6,041 nucleotides of DNA from Sphingobacteriales bacterium (GCA_947472965.1 CANJEF010000092.1:1-6041), one strand, 5' to 3'; shown: positions 1-6,041, counted from the stretch's first letter. Program-made: numbers and translations. Notes: generated by a model not told the origin, from the sequence alone.

Positions 1-488
1 AGCACGATTTCAACAACTAAAATGATATTGGCGTCCCTAGATGGCCATCCTTTTAAATCAGACGACCAAAGCCTTGAAACGTGAACCAGATTTCTTCTGG
101 TAAGGAAAATGACACAAACAATAATGACAGAAAGAGCAAATAGCTCAAAAATGTTGATTAAGGAGGTATACAATCCAGGAATCATTGGCTGAAAAAGCCT
201 GTGTGTGCCAAAGATTCCATCAGATACAATTTCAAGAATTTCTATATTGATAATGATGAATCCGAGATAAATGAATAGGTGGAGAAAGGCAACAAGTGGA
301 TTTTTAAACATTTTTCTTTGGCCTAAAGCCAACAAAATCAAGTTTCTCCAGCGCTTATATGGTTGATCAGAAAGATCCTCGGGAAGTCCAAGGAAAATAT
401 TCCGCTTTATACTAATGGCTTTCCTTGAAAACAAAAAAACGGAAAGCACGAGAATTGCGGAAAAGATAATTTGTTGCAAAATTTCCAT
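1..488 (-). CDS. Membrane-anchored (Fe-S)-binding oxidoreductase, N-terminal part (partial)
   Basis: Reading the minus strand from the ATG at 488 gives 162 codons open to the left edge, so the C-terminal part is outside the window. The protein begins MEILQQIIFSAILVL and has hydrophobic segments at about residues 5-20, 66-88 and 107-129, with another starting near 154. Between them lie the phrases NIFLG, RWRNLILLALGQRKM, IEILEIVSDGIFGTHR and DLKGWPSRDAN, which I recognise from the N-terminal membrane domain of Bacteroidota (Fe-S)-binding proteins related to the HdrD/GlpC and NarI-like group. In that family the membrane part is followed by cytoplasmic 4Fe-4S ferredoxin and cysteine-rich CCG domains; none of these is visible here. 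His70 and His96 are possible haem ligands by analogy only. The likely role is electron transfer between a membrane quinone or haem and a soluble Fe-S partner; donor and acceptor are unknown. It is transcribed divergently from the phosphoribosyltransferase gene. Confidence 0.8.
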   Translation of the reverse strand, partial: MEILQQIIFSAILVLSVFLFSRKAISIKRNIFLGLPEDLSDQPYKRWRNLILLALGQRKMFKNPLVAFLHLFIYLGFIIINIEILEIVSDGIFGTHRLFQPMIPGLYTSLINIFELFALSVIIVCVIFLTRRNLVHVSRLWSSDLKGWPSRDANIILVVEIV

Positions 489-509
489 GGTCTTTACTTA
501 CAATTGCTA

Positions 510-526
510 AATTACACGATGTAATT
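510..526. promoter_or_regulatory. Perfect inverted repeat in divergent intergenic region, candidate operator
   Basis: AATTACA (510-516), a 3 bp spacer CGA, and TGTAATT (520-526) form a perfect 7+7 bp palindrome in the 61 bp between two divergent genes. It is too short and AT-rich for a terminator, and its symmetry suits binding of a dimeric regulator. On the minus strand TAATTTAG (514-507) differs by one base from the Bacteroidota -7 consensus TAnnTTTG and overlaps the left arm, so a bound protein could block transcription of the Fe-S gene. The -33 element for that promoter is poor (TTTA at 535-532, or TTG at 540-538 with a long spacer). A chance AT-rich palindrome is possible. Confidence 0.35.
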
Positions 527-549
527 CATTCTAAACACAATTCAAATCA

Positions 550-1044
550 ATGGAAAAGAAATATATCTTATCACAAGCAGCTGCAATGATGAAATTGAGG
601 AGAATGGCTTATGAAATCATGGAAAACAACATCGGTCAACATAAAATTATTTTGGCAGGTATCGTGGATAATGGTTTCACAATTGCCCAACACATCAAGC
701 AATACCTGAAAGATGATTTTTCATTAGAAATAGACCTTTTGGAAATTAAAATCAATAAAAACAATCCCATCGACTGTATTGTTGAACATGCTGAGTTAGC
801 CAAGGATCACGTCCTCATTATTGTGGATGATGTTGTGAATAGCGGCAAAACACTTTTGTATGCATTGACTCCTTTTTTGCAACATTCCCCGTTGAAAATA
901 CAAACCCTCACCCTTGTGGAGAGAAGTTATAAAACATTTCCTGTCCACATTGATTATGTGGGGGTATCATTGTCGACCACCTTCAAAGATCACATTCAAG
1001 TAAATGTGGAAAATGGTCTTATCATGGGAGCCTACCTAGATTAG
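550..1044 (+). CDS. PyrR-like phosphoribosyltransferase family protein
   Basis: This 164-residue protein is a type I phosphoribosyltransferase. The PRPP-binding loop is clear at residues 88-101 (VLIIVDDVVNSGKT), with the two Asp residues that contact the ribose hydroxyls. The flanks resemble PyrR: an N-terminal ILSQAAAMMKLRRMAYEIMENN helix region, the ILAGIVDNG segment at 34-42, and LVERSYKTFPVHIDYVG at 122-138, which matches the PyrR pattern of VDRGHRELPIRADYVG. PyrR proteins are uracil phosphoribosyltransferases, and in Firmicutes they also bind pyr mRNA to attenuate transcription. No pyrimidine gene or pyr leader lies nearby, and the usual PyrR loop reads LYTGRT rather than VNSGKT, so regulatory activity is not implied and the base substrate is uncertain. 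The length fits the family (about 160-180). The ATG at 550 is preceded by AT-rich DNA without a Shine-Dalgarno site, usual in Bacteroidota. The gene ends 11 bp before the stop of the convergent DUF2279 gene. Confidence 0.85.
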   Translation: MEKKYILSQAAAMMKLRRMAYEIMENNIGQHKIILAGIVDNGFTIAQHIKQYLKDDFSLEIDLLEIKINKNNPIDCIVEHAELAKDHVLIIVDDVVNSGKTLLYALTPFLQHSPLKIQTLTLVERSYKTFPVHIDYVGVSLSTTFKDHIQVNVENGLIMGAYLD

Positions 1045-1055
1045 GACTGTAAAGA

Positions 1056-2009
1056 TTAAAAGTAAAAGAGGTTCAACTTTGTATTGCCTTTTGTATTGAA
1101 AACAATTGTGGGGGCAGGGATTTTTATGGTGTTAAAAAGGGAAAAAATTGTTTTCATGAATTTACTATTTGATTTCAATTTGGAAAGATCAACGTCAGCA
1201 GATACAAGTATTTTTCTATTTCTCTTCAGGTCATTTCGATCGACTTTCTCTCCAGAAAAAGTAGTCCATTCATTCCTGAAACCGCCTAACATGTTGTCTG
1301 CTCCATACCCTATAGAAAGACAAAACCAATCAGGTAATTTACTATTTGGAAAAAATGATTTAACGTTAATACTTCCCCAATAGGATTGGCCATTATAATC
1401 CTTCAAGGCCCTTTCGATATTACTTCTACCAAATAACTGGTCTGCCCTTTCATTCAACTCGCCATATGTTCTTGGATGGTATGAAAATTTCAATCTCACC
1501 CGTTGTTCATTCCATCCCAATGCTTGCGAAATATAAAGTCCAGTTCCTGCGAAATTTGCGATCAGGTCTGAATTACTGAAACCCCATTTCGCGGAATAGG
1601 CATCCATTAATTCAATTGTATTCATAAAGGCAAGGCTACTTATTGAACCAATCAACATTGCCTTTTTACGAGCCGTACCAGTCCATTCCCATAGGTTGGT
1701 GGTTTGTTCAGTGATATGGTATGCTGAAAACACATGGCCAAACTTGTCCATTTGTTGCCATTCGTTCCAATCATTGAATGTTTGAAATGTGCTTTTTTCA
1801 TAATTAGAATACCATGTTTTTTCTAGTGTGAATAAGCTGCCTGCCCAAAGGCTTGTTTGGACTGTAGCCAATACTAATTTTCTTTTCTTTGAAATAGGTA
1901 TCGTGTCAGAGTGTATCTCCTCTAACAACTTGTTGGATGAGTCCTGTGTCACTCCCTTTTCCCAGTCAAAAAGCATGAAAAAGAGTAGGATTAGCAAGGA
2001 TTTGAACAT
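1056..2009 (-). CDS. DUF2279 family envelope protein
   Basis: From the ATG at 2009 this encodes 317 residues. An upstream in-frame TTG at 2042 would add 11 residues, but I prefer the ATG because it places a signal-like sequence at the very N-terminus: one Lys, then a hydrophobic core (LLILLFFMLF) at residues 5-14. No lipobox cysteine follows, and the cleavage site is unclear (perhaps around VTQ at 20-22). Residues about 80-165 carry what I recognise as the DUF2279 (predicted periplasmic protein) pattern: DWNEWQQMDKFGHVFSAYH at 80-98, an IELMDAYSAKWGFSNSDLIAN block at 132-152, then a GTGLYISQALGW stretch. D88, H92, E133, D136 and D148 are the polar residues most likely conserved. The C-terminal half, rich in alternating hydrophobic and aromatic residues, has no recognised domain. 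The biochemical role is unknown; export to the periplasm or outer membrane is inferred. It is convergent with the phosphoribosyltransferase gene and divergent from the mutase. Confidence 0.75.
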   Translation of the reverse strand: MFKSLLILLFFMLFDWEKGVTQDSSNKLLEEIHSDTIPISKKRKLVLATVQTSLWAGSLFTLEKTWYSNYEKSTFQTFNDWNEWQQMDKFGHVFSAYHITEQTTNLWEWTGTARKKAMLIGSISSLAFMNTIELMDAYSAKWGFSNSDLIANFAGTGLYISQALGWNEQRVRLKFSYHPRTYGELNERADQLFGRSNIERALKDYNGQSYWGSINVKSFFPNSKLPDWFCLSIGYGADNMLGGFRNEWTTFSGEKVDRNDLKRNRKILVSADVDLSKLKSNSKFMKTIFSLFNTIKIPAPTIVFNTKGNTKLNLFYF

Positions 2010-2088
2010 CCCTTTGGTAATATGATGTAATCCCTTTTTCAAGATTGTTGTAAGATCAGCCTATTGTTAATTTAAATGTTGAAGTTAC

Positions 2089-2118
2089 TTGTATTTAGCC
2101 CTTCCTTTGGTATTTTTG
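2089..2118 (+). promoter_or_regulatory. Bacteroidota-type promoter of the phospho-sugar mutase
   Basis: TTG at 2089-2091 and TATTTTTG at 2111-2118 are separated by exactly 19 bp. This matches the Bacteroidota primary-sigma consensus, TTTG or TTG at -33 and TAnnTTTG at -7, with all fixed bases of the -7 box present. Transcription would begin roughly 5-8 bases after the box, near 2123-2126, leaving a leader of about 10-13 nt before the ATG at 2136. The position shows that an upstream in-frame ATG at 2076 would not be on this transcript. Confidence 0.6.
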
Positions 2119-2135
2119 TTAAAATACATTGTTTG

Positions 2136-3860
2136 ATGGAACAGGAAATACAGGCTAAAATTGATAGTTGGCTTAATGGCAAATATGACGAAAATACAAA
2201 AGCTACCATTCTTTCATTACAGAAGAACAATACAGATGAGCTAATTGATTCTTTTTATAAGGGACTGGAATTTGGTACAGGAGGTTTGCGTGGTATCATG
2301 GGTGTTGGAACCAATAGGGTCAATCAATATACCATTGGAATGGCTTCCCAGGGCTTTGCCAATTATTTAATTAATTGCTTTCCTGGCGGACAAGTGAGAG
2401 TAGCCATCGCGCATGATTGCAGAAATAACAGCAGGTTATTCGCAGAAATCACTGCCAACGTAATGGCTGCAAATGGTATTCAGGTATTTTTATTTGAAGA
2501 CCTACGTCCAACACCTGAATTATCATTTGCCATTAGGCACCTTAAATGTCATGGCGGGGTTGTTTGTACCGCCTCACATAACCCCAAAGAATATAATGGT
2601 TATAAGGCTTACTTCAATGATGGTGGTCAGTTGGTTCCGCCACATGATGAGAATGTAATTTTAGAAGTACAAAAAATCGCTTCTATTGATGATGTAAAAT
2701 GGTCTGGAGGCGAAACAAACATACACATCATAGGCAAAGAAATTGACGACAAATATATCTCAATGCTACAGGGATTGAGTATATATCCTGATGTTATAAA
2801 AAAGCAGAGAGACTTAAAAATAGTATATACACCCATTCATGGTTCAGGTATTAAGCTAGTGCCAGATGTTCTCAAGACATTTGGATTTGAAAATGTTCAT
2901 TTGGTTGATGAACAGATTATTCCTGATGGTAATTTTTCAACGGTTATCTATCCAAATCCTGAAGAAAGTGAAGCCATGAGCCTCGGATTAAAAAAAGCCG
3001 AAGCAATTGATGCAGATATCTTATTGGGTACAGATCCTGATGCAGATAGGGTAGGCGTTGGAGTAAAAGACCTCCATGGCAAATGGATTTTGCTGAATGG
3101 TAACCAAACGGCAGTGTTGGCTTTCAATTATTTGATTGAAGCAAGAAGGACTAAGGGAATTGCAACACCAAGAGATATGGTTGTGAAAACCATCGTAACG
3201 ACTGATCTGATTGATATCATTGCTGCAAAGAATCACGTAAAATGTTATAATGTCCTTACTGGCTTCAAATGGATAGCTGAACTGATAAAGGAAAAGGAAG
3301 GTTCTGAAGATTATATCATCGGTGGAGAAGAGTCATACGGGCTCATGATAGGTGATCAGATAAGGGATAAAGATGCTGTAAGTGCTGTTGCAATACTGTG
3401 TGAAATGGCTGCCTATGAAAAAGAAAATGGTAGATCCCTCTATGCTAAGTTAATTGAACTATACAAGGAATATGGGATGTTTCGTGAACATCTCATCTCA
3501 ATAACAAAAAAGGGAAGGGACGGGCAATCTCAAATTGCTGGCATGATGGAAAAATTCAGAAAAACACCTCCTGAAAAATTGGGTGGTGTTAATGTAGTTG
3601 CACTTTATGACTATGAAAATAGTGAGTCCAAAGATATTATCACAGGTCAAATTTGCAGGATTGAACTTCCGAAAAGCAATGTACTTCAGTTTATACTGGA
3701 AGATGGTAGTAAAATTAGTGCAAGACCTTCAGGTACAGAGCCTAAAATCAAATTCTATTTCAGTGTAAACGCTCCTTTGGAATCTGTAATTGATTTTGAA
3801 GTAGCTTATAAAAGGCTTGGTGACAAAATAGATAATATCATTAAGGATCTTGCATTGTGA
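2136..3860 (+). CDS. Phospho-sugar mutase (phosphoglucomutase/phosphomannomutase family)
   Basis: This 574-residue enzyme of the alpha-D-phosphohexomutase superfamily interconverts hexose 1-phosphate and 6-phosphate, most likely glucose and possibly mannose, in the cytoplasm. It supplies sugar phosphates for glycolysis, glycogen and nucleotide-sugar synthesis. All four signature sites are intact: the N-terminal GTGGLRG loop (47-53); the phosphoserine loop TASHNP (145-150, catalytic Ser147); the Mg-binding loop DPDADR (300-305); the sugar-specificity loop GGEESYG (396-402); and the phosphate-binding loop RPSGTEPK (530-537) in the C-terminal domain. Length fits the long bacterial PGM2-like group (about 570-580). 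The frame extends upstream to an ATG at 2076, but the family's usual N-terminus (a short lead into IQAKIDSWL) and the promoter at 2089-2118 both favour 2136. There is no Shine-Dalgarno site; the upstream sequence is AT-rich. pcm follows after 48 bp on the same strand, so co-transcription is plausible. GEES loops are common in phosphoglucomutases, but substrate choice cannot be fixed from sequence alone. Confidence 0.96.
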   Translation: MEQEIQAKIDSWLNGKYDENTKATILSLQKNNTDELIDSFYKGLEFGTGGLRGIMGVGTNRVNQYTIGMASQGFANYLINCFPGGQVRVAIAHDCRNNSRLFAEITANVMAANGIQVFLFEDLRPTPELSFAIRHLKCHGGVVCTASHNPKEYNGYKAYFNDGGQLVPPHDENVILEVQKIASIDDVKWSGGETNIHIIGKEIDDKYISMLQGLSIYPDVIKKQRDLKIVYTPIHGSGIKLVPDVLKTFGFENVHLVDEQIIPDGNFSTVIYPNPEESEAMSLGLKKAEAIDADILLGTDPDADRVGVGVKDLHGKWILLNGNQTAVLAFNYLIEARRTKGIATPRDMVVKTIVTTDLIDIIAAKNHVKCYNVLTGFKWIAELIKEKEGSEDYIIGGEESYGLMIGDQIRDKDAVSAVAILCEMAAYEKENGRSLYAKLIELYKEYGMFREHLISITKKGRDGQSQIAGMMEKFRKTPPEKLGGVNVVALYDYENSESKDIITGQICRIELPKSNVLQFILEDGSKISARPSGTEPKIKFYFSVNAPLESVIDFEVAYKRLGDKIDNIIKDLAL

Positions 3861-3908
3861 TTTTTTCCTTTCAATATTGGTCAATTATTTCGAAACACTA
3901 ATTTTAAA

Positions 3909-4565
3909 ATGAGGACTACTGAGGATACGTATTTACATAAAGGGATGCGAAAAAAAATGGTGGATGCAATTCGGAATATGGGTATTACAGATGAATCTGT
4001 GCTTACTGCCATGTTGAATGTTCCAAGGCATTTTTTTTTAGACTCTGCTTTTGAAAAACATGCATATGAAGAGAAAGCTTTTTTGATTGGTGAAGACCAA
4101 ACAATATCCCATCCTTATACTGTTGCTTTTCAAACCCAATTGCTACAAATAAAGCCATTTGATAAAGTGCTTGAAGTTGGCACTGGAAGTGCTTATCAGG
4201 CTTGTATTCTGGCGGAACTCAAAGCAAAGGTCTTTACCATCGAAAGGCAAAAAAAACTTTTTGATGCAAACAAGAATTTTAAAGTATTGAATGCTTCATC
4301 TTCAATTAGAACCTTTTATGGTGACGGATTTGAAGGTCTTCCTACCTATGGTCCATTCGACAAAGTATTGATTACTGCAGCAGCACCGTATATTCCTGAA
4401 AAGCTTGTTCTTCAAATGAAAAAGGGTGCTGTAATGGTGATTCCATTGAATGAGGGAGAAAATCAGCGCATGGTTAGAATCACCAAAGCAGAGAACGGAG
4501 AATTGATTGAAGAACGATTCAGTGAATTTTCATTTGTACCCATGTTGGTGGGTAAAAAAGAATAA
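3909..4565 (+). CDS. pcm: Protein-L-isoaspartate O-methyltransferase
   Basis: This 218-residue cytoplasmic protein-repair enzyme transfers a methyl group from S-adenosylmethionine to L-isoaspartyl residues in aged proteins, starting their return to normal aspartate. The family-specific substrate loop is at residues 63-79 (DQTISHPYTVAFQTQLL). SAM-binding motif I is VLEVGTGSAYQ at 87-97, followed by the acidic end of the next strand, VFTIER, at 108-113. Motif II is GPFDKVLITAAAP at 148-160, and motif III lies around LVLQMKKGAVMVIPL at 166-180. The length is normal for bacterial Pcm. Motif I normally reads GTGSGYQ; here the last glycine is Ala95. A run of nine T at 4031-4039 falls within codons 41-44 without breaking the frame. 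The start ATG at 3909 sits in an AT-rich context (TTTTAAAATG) with no Shine-Dalgarno site. The gene lies 48 bp after the mutase and ends just before a strong hairpin, so it is probably the last gene of a two-gene transcript. Confidence 0.95.
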   Translation: MRTTEDTYLHKGMRKKMVDAIRNMGITDESVLTAMLNVPRHFFLDSAFEKHAYEEKAFLIGEDQTISHPYTVAFQTQLLQIKPFDKVLEVGTGSAYQACILAELKAKVFTIERQKKLFDANKNFKVLNASSSIRTFYGDGFEGLPTYGPFDKVLITAAAPYIPEKLVLQMKKGAVMVIPLNEGENQRMVRITKAENGELIEERFSEFSFVPMLVGKKE

Positions 4566-4569
4566 AAAA

Positions 4570-4593
4570 AAAGCCGCTTAGAAAAGCGGCTTT
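4570..4593. terminator. Bidirectional intrinsic terminator between pcm and the beta-barrel gene
   Basis: AAAGCCGCTT (4570-4579) and AAGCGGCTTT (4584-4593) form a perfect 10 bp stem with a 4-base loop, AGAA. It lies between the convergent stop codons of pcm (4563-4565) and the receptor gene (4600-4602). Read on the minus strand, the GC-rich stem runs into nine T in a row (complement of A at 4564-4572, partly in the stem), an excellent terminator for the receptor gene. On the plus strand the tail is only TTT followed by AAAATGTT, so termination of pcm should be weaker. Confidence 0.85.
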
Positions 4594-4599
4594 AAAATG

Positions 4600-6041
4600 T
4601 TATTGCATTTGAACGCCTTCTTGCATTCCATCCATTCCACTTTTCGTATTTTTTCTCTTGAACAAGGAGACATCAATTTTTCCAAATCTGTAATTGAAAT
4701 TCAGTCTGAATACCTGCCAATCTCTTCTCCTGGAATTCGTTTGGGTAAAAAAGCTTGATTCAGAGAAAGATCCGTAAACTTTAGTTTTCAATACATCATT
4801 CATGCTTAGCGTTAAAGAACCCCTTTTATCTTTTAAGAAATCTTTTTTAATTGCAATCTCAAGTCCATAGTTCGGATTAATATATCCTTGTGCAGAAGTT
4901 TGCACAAAGCCTCCCCATCCGCCACCACCGCCCATGAATCCTCCACCGCCACCACCTCTACCACCACCGCTTTGTGGTAGAATAGATTTACTTCTGTAGT
5001 CAAAAGCAAGTTGTACACTGAAATTGGATGGTAGTTTTACATTGGCATTCATTTTACCAAAGAAGCTCCAAATTGAATTGGTTTTGGATATATTCAATTC
5101 ACTTGAAGTGATACTTGAATTATAAAAATTAAAATTGGTAGTTAACTCAAGCCATTTTGCCACTGGATTGCGGGATGTTAACTCGGCACCATATGCAGTA
5201 CTGTTATTGGCATTGATGTATGTATTGATCAACACTTGCTTTCCAGGCACAGTACCGTCCTCTTTTACTTGAGCCCTTGTTATCAAATCATCTGTTCTTT
5301 TAAAGTAAATAGAAGCAAGAAAACTATTTCCTTTTTTCATTGTCTTTTGATAATTCATCTCAACCGAACTGGTAAATTCTGGAGTTAACCCAGGATTTCC
5401 TCTGCTGATATTCAATGAATCGGTATAGTCTAGAAAAGGAAGTATTTGAAAGAAGTTTGGTCTGTTTATTTTCCTAGCTACACTGAACTGTATATCTTGT
5501 GTTTGATCTATTTGTCTTGTGATGTTTAAACTAGGAAAAAGACTAATCGGATAACTGTTTCCAAAACTTTTATTGGTGGTTAATAATGTTCCTGTGTACT
5601 TTGAATTTTCCAATCTTAACCCGAGTTGATAACTGGTTTTGGTTCCAATTACATTGCCATAGGTGGAATAAAAAGCAAAAACCTTATCATTATACTTGTA
5701 ATTGGCATTCAAGGAATATATTGGCAAGTAGGAATCAGTTAAGAAATTATATGTGTAATTGAGGTTGGTGCTCTGAAAATCCCTGATTGCGGCTCTTGCA
5801 CCCATTTCAAATTTAGATTTTTCAGTGAGTGGATTGGTAAAATCAAATTGAACGGTATAAAAATCATTTCCGCCATTGCCCTCTTGTTTTTGGTTTATCG
5901 GAAGACCTTTAGGATTATTGGAAAGGGTATAGTATTGTGTATTGAAACCACCATTGCTGAGGTTTTTGCTATTATTGTAATTCATATCAGATGTAAGCTC
6001 CATCCCTTTTTTGCTGAAGAGGTGCTTAAATCCGATGGCTG
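4600..6041 (-). CDS. Outer-membrane beta-barrel family protein, TonB-dependent receptor-like (C-terminal part)
   Basis: The minus-strand frame is open from the right edge to the TAA at 4602-4600, giving 479 codons of the C-terminal portion. The Met at 6003 is internal: 12 further residues (AIGFKHLFSKKG) read through it to the edge. The sequence is a succession of aromatic, alternating-polarity strands typical of an outer-membrane barrel. It contains the signature I associate with Bacteroidota OMP_b-brl_3-type receptors: VARKINRPNFFQILPF (about 187-202 of the visible part), then GNPGLTPEF (214-222), with a late strand NFNYRFGK near the end. Full-length members usually carry an N-terminal carboxypeptidase-regulatory-like domain and a plug, which would lie beyond 6041. 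The role is probably outer-membrane uptake or surface binding; the substrate cannot be told. Residues 358-377 form an unusual glycine-rich insert, and 25 residues rich in Met, Gln and Gly follow the last strand. A strong terminator lies immediately downstream. Confidence 0.9.
   Translation of the reverse strand, partial: AIGFKHLFSKKGMELTSDMNYNNSKNLSNGGFNTQYYTLSNNPKGLPINQKQEGNGGNDFYTVQFDFTNPLTEKSKFEMGARAAIRDFQSTNLNYTYNFLTDSYLPIYSLNANYKYNDKVFAFYSTYGNVIGTKTSYQLGLRLENSKYTGTLLTTNKSFGNSYPISLFPSLNITRQIDQTQDIQFSVARKINRPNFFQILPFLDYTDSLNISRGNPGLTPEFTSSVEMNYQKTMKKGNSFLASIYFKRTDDLITRAQVKEDGTVPGKQVLINTYINANNSTAYGAELTSRNPVAKWLELTTNFNFYNSSITSSELNISKTNSIWSFFGKMNANVKLPSNFSVQLAFDYRSKSILPQSGGGRGGGGGGFMGGGGGWGGFVQTSAQGYINPNYGLEIAIKKDFLKDKRGSLTLSMNDVLKTKVYGSFSESSFFTQTNSRRRDWQVFRLNFNYRFGKIDVSLFKRKNTKSGMDGMQEGVQMQ
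4909..4968 (-). repeat. Glycine-codon (GGN) low-complexity tract inside the beta-barrel gene
   Basis: Twenty consecutive codons on the minus strand encode 16 glycines, interrupted only by Arg, Phe, Met and Trp. On the plus strand this appears as repeated ACC, GCC and TCC triplets. The codons are imperfect GGT/GGC/GGA repeats, so it is a coding low-complexity tract rather than a clean microsatellite. It lies between a barrel strand ending around FDYRSKSILPQS and the next strand beginning near GYINPNYGLEIAI, a position suited to a loop or turn. Confidence 0.8.

Noticed and set aside
1084..1383. Open plus-strand frame of 99 codons
   Set aside because: It lies entirely antisense to the DUF2279 gene, has no recognisable protein features, and has no promoter or family match that I can see; a shadow frame.
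1828..2025. Open plus-strand frame of 65 codons opposite the N-terminus of the DUF2279 gene
   Set aside because: Antisense to a supported coding sequence, with composition explained by the hydrophobic signal-like region on the other strand.
2010..2042. TTG-initiated 11-residue N-terminal extension of the DUF2279 gene
   Set aside because: TTG starts are uncommon and no ribosome site supports it; the ATG at 2009 directly precedes a signal-like hydrophobic core. It cannot be fully excluded.
3877..3906. TTG-N19-TAATTTTA, a possible separate promoter for pcm
   Set aside because: The spacing is ideal, but transcription would start at or after the ATG at 3909, producing a message without its start codon; the last base of the -7 box is also wrong. 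Read-through from the mutase is more likely.
4833..5018. Minus-strand 61-codon frame rich in Val and Ala overlapping the receptor gene
   Set aside because: It is the alternate frame of the glycine-codon tract: GGN repeats shifted by one base read as Val, Ala and Glu codons.
6001..6003. ATG at 6003 as the start of the beta-barrel gene
   Set aside because: The frame remains open for 12 more codons to the window edge, and the visible part lacks a signal peptide, plug and N-terminal domain, so this Met is internal.
1..6041. A new multi-gene defence, mobile or biosynthetic system
   Set aside because: All six coding regions belong to known housekeeping or envelope families in alternating orientations. 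There are no transposase, integrase, toxin, nuclease or repeat-array signatures in the window.

Overview
The window looks like an ordinary chromosomal segment from a member of the Bacteroidota, probably an environmental Cytophagales- or Chitinophagales-like bacterium. The evidence is AT-rich DNA, no Shine-Dalgarno-type ribosome binding sites, a TTG-N19-TAnnTTTG promoter of the Bacteroidota sigma type, an outer-membrane beta-barrel receptor of the family abundant in this phylum, a DUF2279 protein, and a membrane-anchored (Fe-S) oxidoreductase N-terminus typical of the phylum. The rank below phylum is a guess.

Layout from left to right. 1-488 (minus) is the N-terminal 162 residues of an integral-membrane (Fe-S)-binding oxidoreductase, cut by the left edge. 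489-549 is a short divergent intergenic region with a perfect 7+7 bp inverted repeat. 550-1044 (plus) is a PyrR-like phosphoribosyltransferase. It converges, with an 11 bp gap and no visible terminator, on 1056-2009 (minus), a DUF2279 envelope protein. 2010-2135 is a divergent promoter region. 2136-3860 (plus) is a phosphoglucomutase/phosphomannomutase-type phospho-sugar mutase, followed 48 bp later by 3909-4565 (plus), protein-L-isoaspartate O-methyltransferase (pcm). A strong bidirectional hairpin at 4570-4593 separates pcm from a convergent outer-membrane beta-barrel/TonB-dependent receptor-like gene at 4600-6041 (minus), whose N-terminus lies beyond the right edge.

The genes do not form one pathway. 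They are housekeeping or envelope genes in alternating orientations: central sugar-phosphate metabolism (mutase), protein repair (pcm), nucleotide salvage or regulation (PRTase), electron transfer (Fe-S protein) and outer-membrane functions (DUF2279 protein, beta-barrel). The mutase and pcm are the only same-strand neighbours and may be co-transcribed. I see no mobile element, CRISPR array, tRNA or rRNA, and no convincing new multi-gene system. The items most worth a second look are the glycine-rich tract in the beta-barrel gene, the palindrome between the first two genes, the promoter that fixes the mutase start, and the altered SAM-binding loop of pcm.
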